From: Bacteroidales bacterium
Lineage (GTDB): Bacteria > Bacteroidota > Bacteroidia > Bacteroidales > UBA3824
NCBI GenBank assembly: GCA_017541145.1
Contig: JAFXZT010000122.1
Span: forward strand, 1 to 33,910
DNA: 33,910 nucleotides
Direction: 5' to 3'
The translations under genes and the position numbers were made by a program. Each line of letters opens with the position of its first letter. The first letter of the stretch is position 1. Below, one piece after another: positions 33,110-33,910 of this stretch. The notes beneath the pieces are model-generated. The model was not told the origin of the DNA. It did no database searches and saw nothing but the letters and a program-made list of their open reading frames with translations.

Positions 33110-33739
33110 TTAATTCATTGGTGTAAGTAATTCTTGCCCGAAATCTTGTGCACACATGCCTCCTCGAATGGAAACTCCCATGGCTATTTTAAATTCATTT
33201 AGAATATTATATCTGTGTCCGTGTGATGGAACCCATCGGTCTATAAGGAAAGCCATAACGATATCTAAAGCGGTGTAATAACCGTATGAAACATTTTCTG
33301 CACAGACCGGCTTATTATTATCCTTGAAGTAGTATCTATGTATCCTTCTGCTCCAGGATGTTCCATCCGATGAATTGTGTCCGCAAAAATCTTTTTTATA
33401 CATATCTTCGGCATGGAAAGCTGCTGCTTTACAGAGACCTCTGTCCGGTTTTAGCATCGGAAGGTTTTTAATTTGAGATAACTCTTTTTTTAGAGATGTT
33501 ACATATTCACTGGTATCTGTGAGGTAATTGGCTGCATAAGTACGCAGAAATTTTGCTCCGTTCAAACGTGCTAAATTGCAGTAGAAAAATACCAATTTCT
33601 CATCTTCTGAAAGTGAAGTGTTGACCGCTGTGTTGGCCTTTGCAAGTTCCGCCTTCGTCCATTCGGGATAGGTTTTCTGAGCGCAAAGTGTTGAACAATT
33701 GATTATTAACAGTGTTAATACAAATAATATTTTTTTCAT
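33110..33739 (-). CDS. Secreted CAP-domain (SCP/PR-1-like) protein
   Basis: 209 residues. A signal peptide ends near LCAQ (residue 21). The CAP domain covers about 45-205: FFYCNLARLNGAKF (51-64), AAAFHAEDMYKKDFCGHNSSDG with H121, CAENVSYGY with E148, and DRWVPSHGHRYNIL with H173 and H175. These His/Glu positions line the CAP cavity that binds metal in many members. There are several cysteines in the mature chain (54, 103, 119, 146, 196), possibly disulphide-bonded. Bacterial CAP proteins are extracytoplasmic; specific activity is generally unknown, and none is proposed here. It is monocistronic with a well-spaced promoter upstream. Confidence 0.9.
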   Translation of the reverse strand: MKKILFVLTLLIINCSTLCAQKTYPEWTKAELAKANTAVNTSLSEDEKLVFFYCNLARLNGAKFLRTYAANYLTDTSEYVTSLKKELSQIKNLPMLKPDRGLCKAAAFHAEDMYKKDFCGHNSSDGTSWSRRIHRYYFKDNNKPVCAENVSYGYYTALDIVMAFLIDRWVPSHGHRYNILNEFKIAMGVSIRGGMCAQDFGQELLTPMN

Positions 33740-33764
33740 AATGATTGTTTTGGGTTTGTTGCGA

Positions 33765-33794
33765 CAAATTTAAAAATTATTTTAAGTCTGCAAA
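33765..33794 (-). promoter_or_regulatory. Promoter for the CAP-domain gene
   Basis: On the minus strand TAAATTTG (33765-33772) matches TAnnTTTG, and TTTG (33791-33794) lies 18 bases upstream. The leader would be about 20 bases. Confidence 0.6.
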
Positions 33795-33864
33795 AATTTT
33801 TAACAAAATAATAATCAACGTTATGAAACTTTTTTACACTCCTTTTGATTTTTGGTTTTGGCCT

Positions 33865-33872
33865 TATATTTG
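33865..33872 (+). promoter_or_regulatory. Promoter -7 element for the gene at the right edge
   Basis: TATATTTG matches TAnnTTTG exactly, with TTTG (33844-33847) 17 bases upstream. It ends 13 bases before the ATG at 33886. Confidence 0.5.
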
Positions 33873-33885
33873 TAAAAAAAATTAG

Positions 33886-33910
33886 ATGAAAATATTTTTT
33901 TTTTTTTTTA
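33886..33910 (+). CDS. Start of a gene truncated by the right edge
   Basis: Only eight codons are visible, MKIFFFFF, starting at an ATG directly preceded by an in-frame TAG and placed just after a promoter element. A lysine followed by phenylalanines is compatible with the beginning of a signal peptide or membrane anchor. Product unknown. The coding start contains a 15-T homopolymer (33895-33909). Confidence 0.4.
33895..33909 (+). repeat. Poly-T tract of 15 bases
   Basis: An uninterrupted T run inside the first codons of the edge gene. Such tracts are prone to slippage in replication and to error in sequencing. Confidence 0.8.

Overview
This AT-rich window looks like chromosomal DNA from a member of the Bacteroidota. 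Three things support this. Twelve or so exact TAnnTTTG motifs, the -7 element of the Bacteroidota primary sigma factor, lie just upstream of gene starts on both strands. The gene content is typical of the phylum: meso-diaminopimelate dehydrogenase, a dipeptidyl peptidase IV-type S9 peptidase, a PIN-PhoH protein, a large single-chain PurL, LrgAB and a TlpA/DUF4369-like protein. Many predicted secreted proteins have short signal peptides ending near AQ or SQ. I do not assign a genus.

Layout. 1-582 (-): 5' part of an Rpn/PD-(D/E)XK nuclease that runs off the left edge. 859-2959 (-): diaminopimelate dehydrogenase and a membrane-tethered putative zinc aminopeptidase. 3015-4802 (+): a MutS-family ATPase with membrane segments. 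4799-10746 (-): a compact likely operon, read PIN-PhoH, PIF1-like helicase with HRDC and HTH tail, nitrilase-family amidase, secreted ankyrin protein. 10841-13846 (+): an AlbA-type regulator-like protein, then RecQ, with a strong terminator. 13974-24280: an envelope/surface locus. On the minus strand are a PapD-like two-domain protein and a MORN-like repeat protein that overlaps it by one base. Divergently on the plus strand are a TPR-membrane-SpoIIE phosphatase, a small secreted subunit-like protein, a hairpin terminator, a 1168-residue usher-like outer-membrane protein with a C-terminal OmpA domain, and a DPP IV starting one base after it. 24391-25665 (+): a secreted Tyr/His-rich protein with a long Ser-Gly-Arg repeat tail. 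25753-30502 (-): a cysteine-less thioredoxin-fold protein and PurL. 30598-31651 (-): LrgB and LrgA. 31772-32719 (+): thioredoxin reductase. 32847-32920 (+): tRNA-Pro(GGG) with promoter and terminator. 33110-33739 (-): a secreted CAP-domain protein. 33886 to the edge (+): the start of a gene whose first codons are a 15-T homopolymer.

The most interesting region is 13974-24280. A periplasmic chaperone-like protein, a small abundant-subunit-like protein followed by its own terminator, and a large barrel protein with usher-like architecture together suggest a surface-fibre export/assembly system related in logic to chaperone-usher pathways but with an OmpA peptidoglycan anchor. This is inferred from domain layout and gene order. 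No similarity search or structure prediction could be run.

No CRISPR array, insertion sequence, rRNA or integrase was seen. No gene-free stretch exceeds 300 bases; the longest, 583-858, holds one promoter and one terminator.
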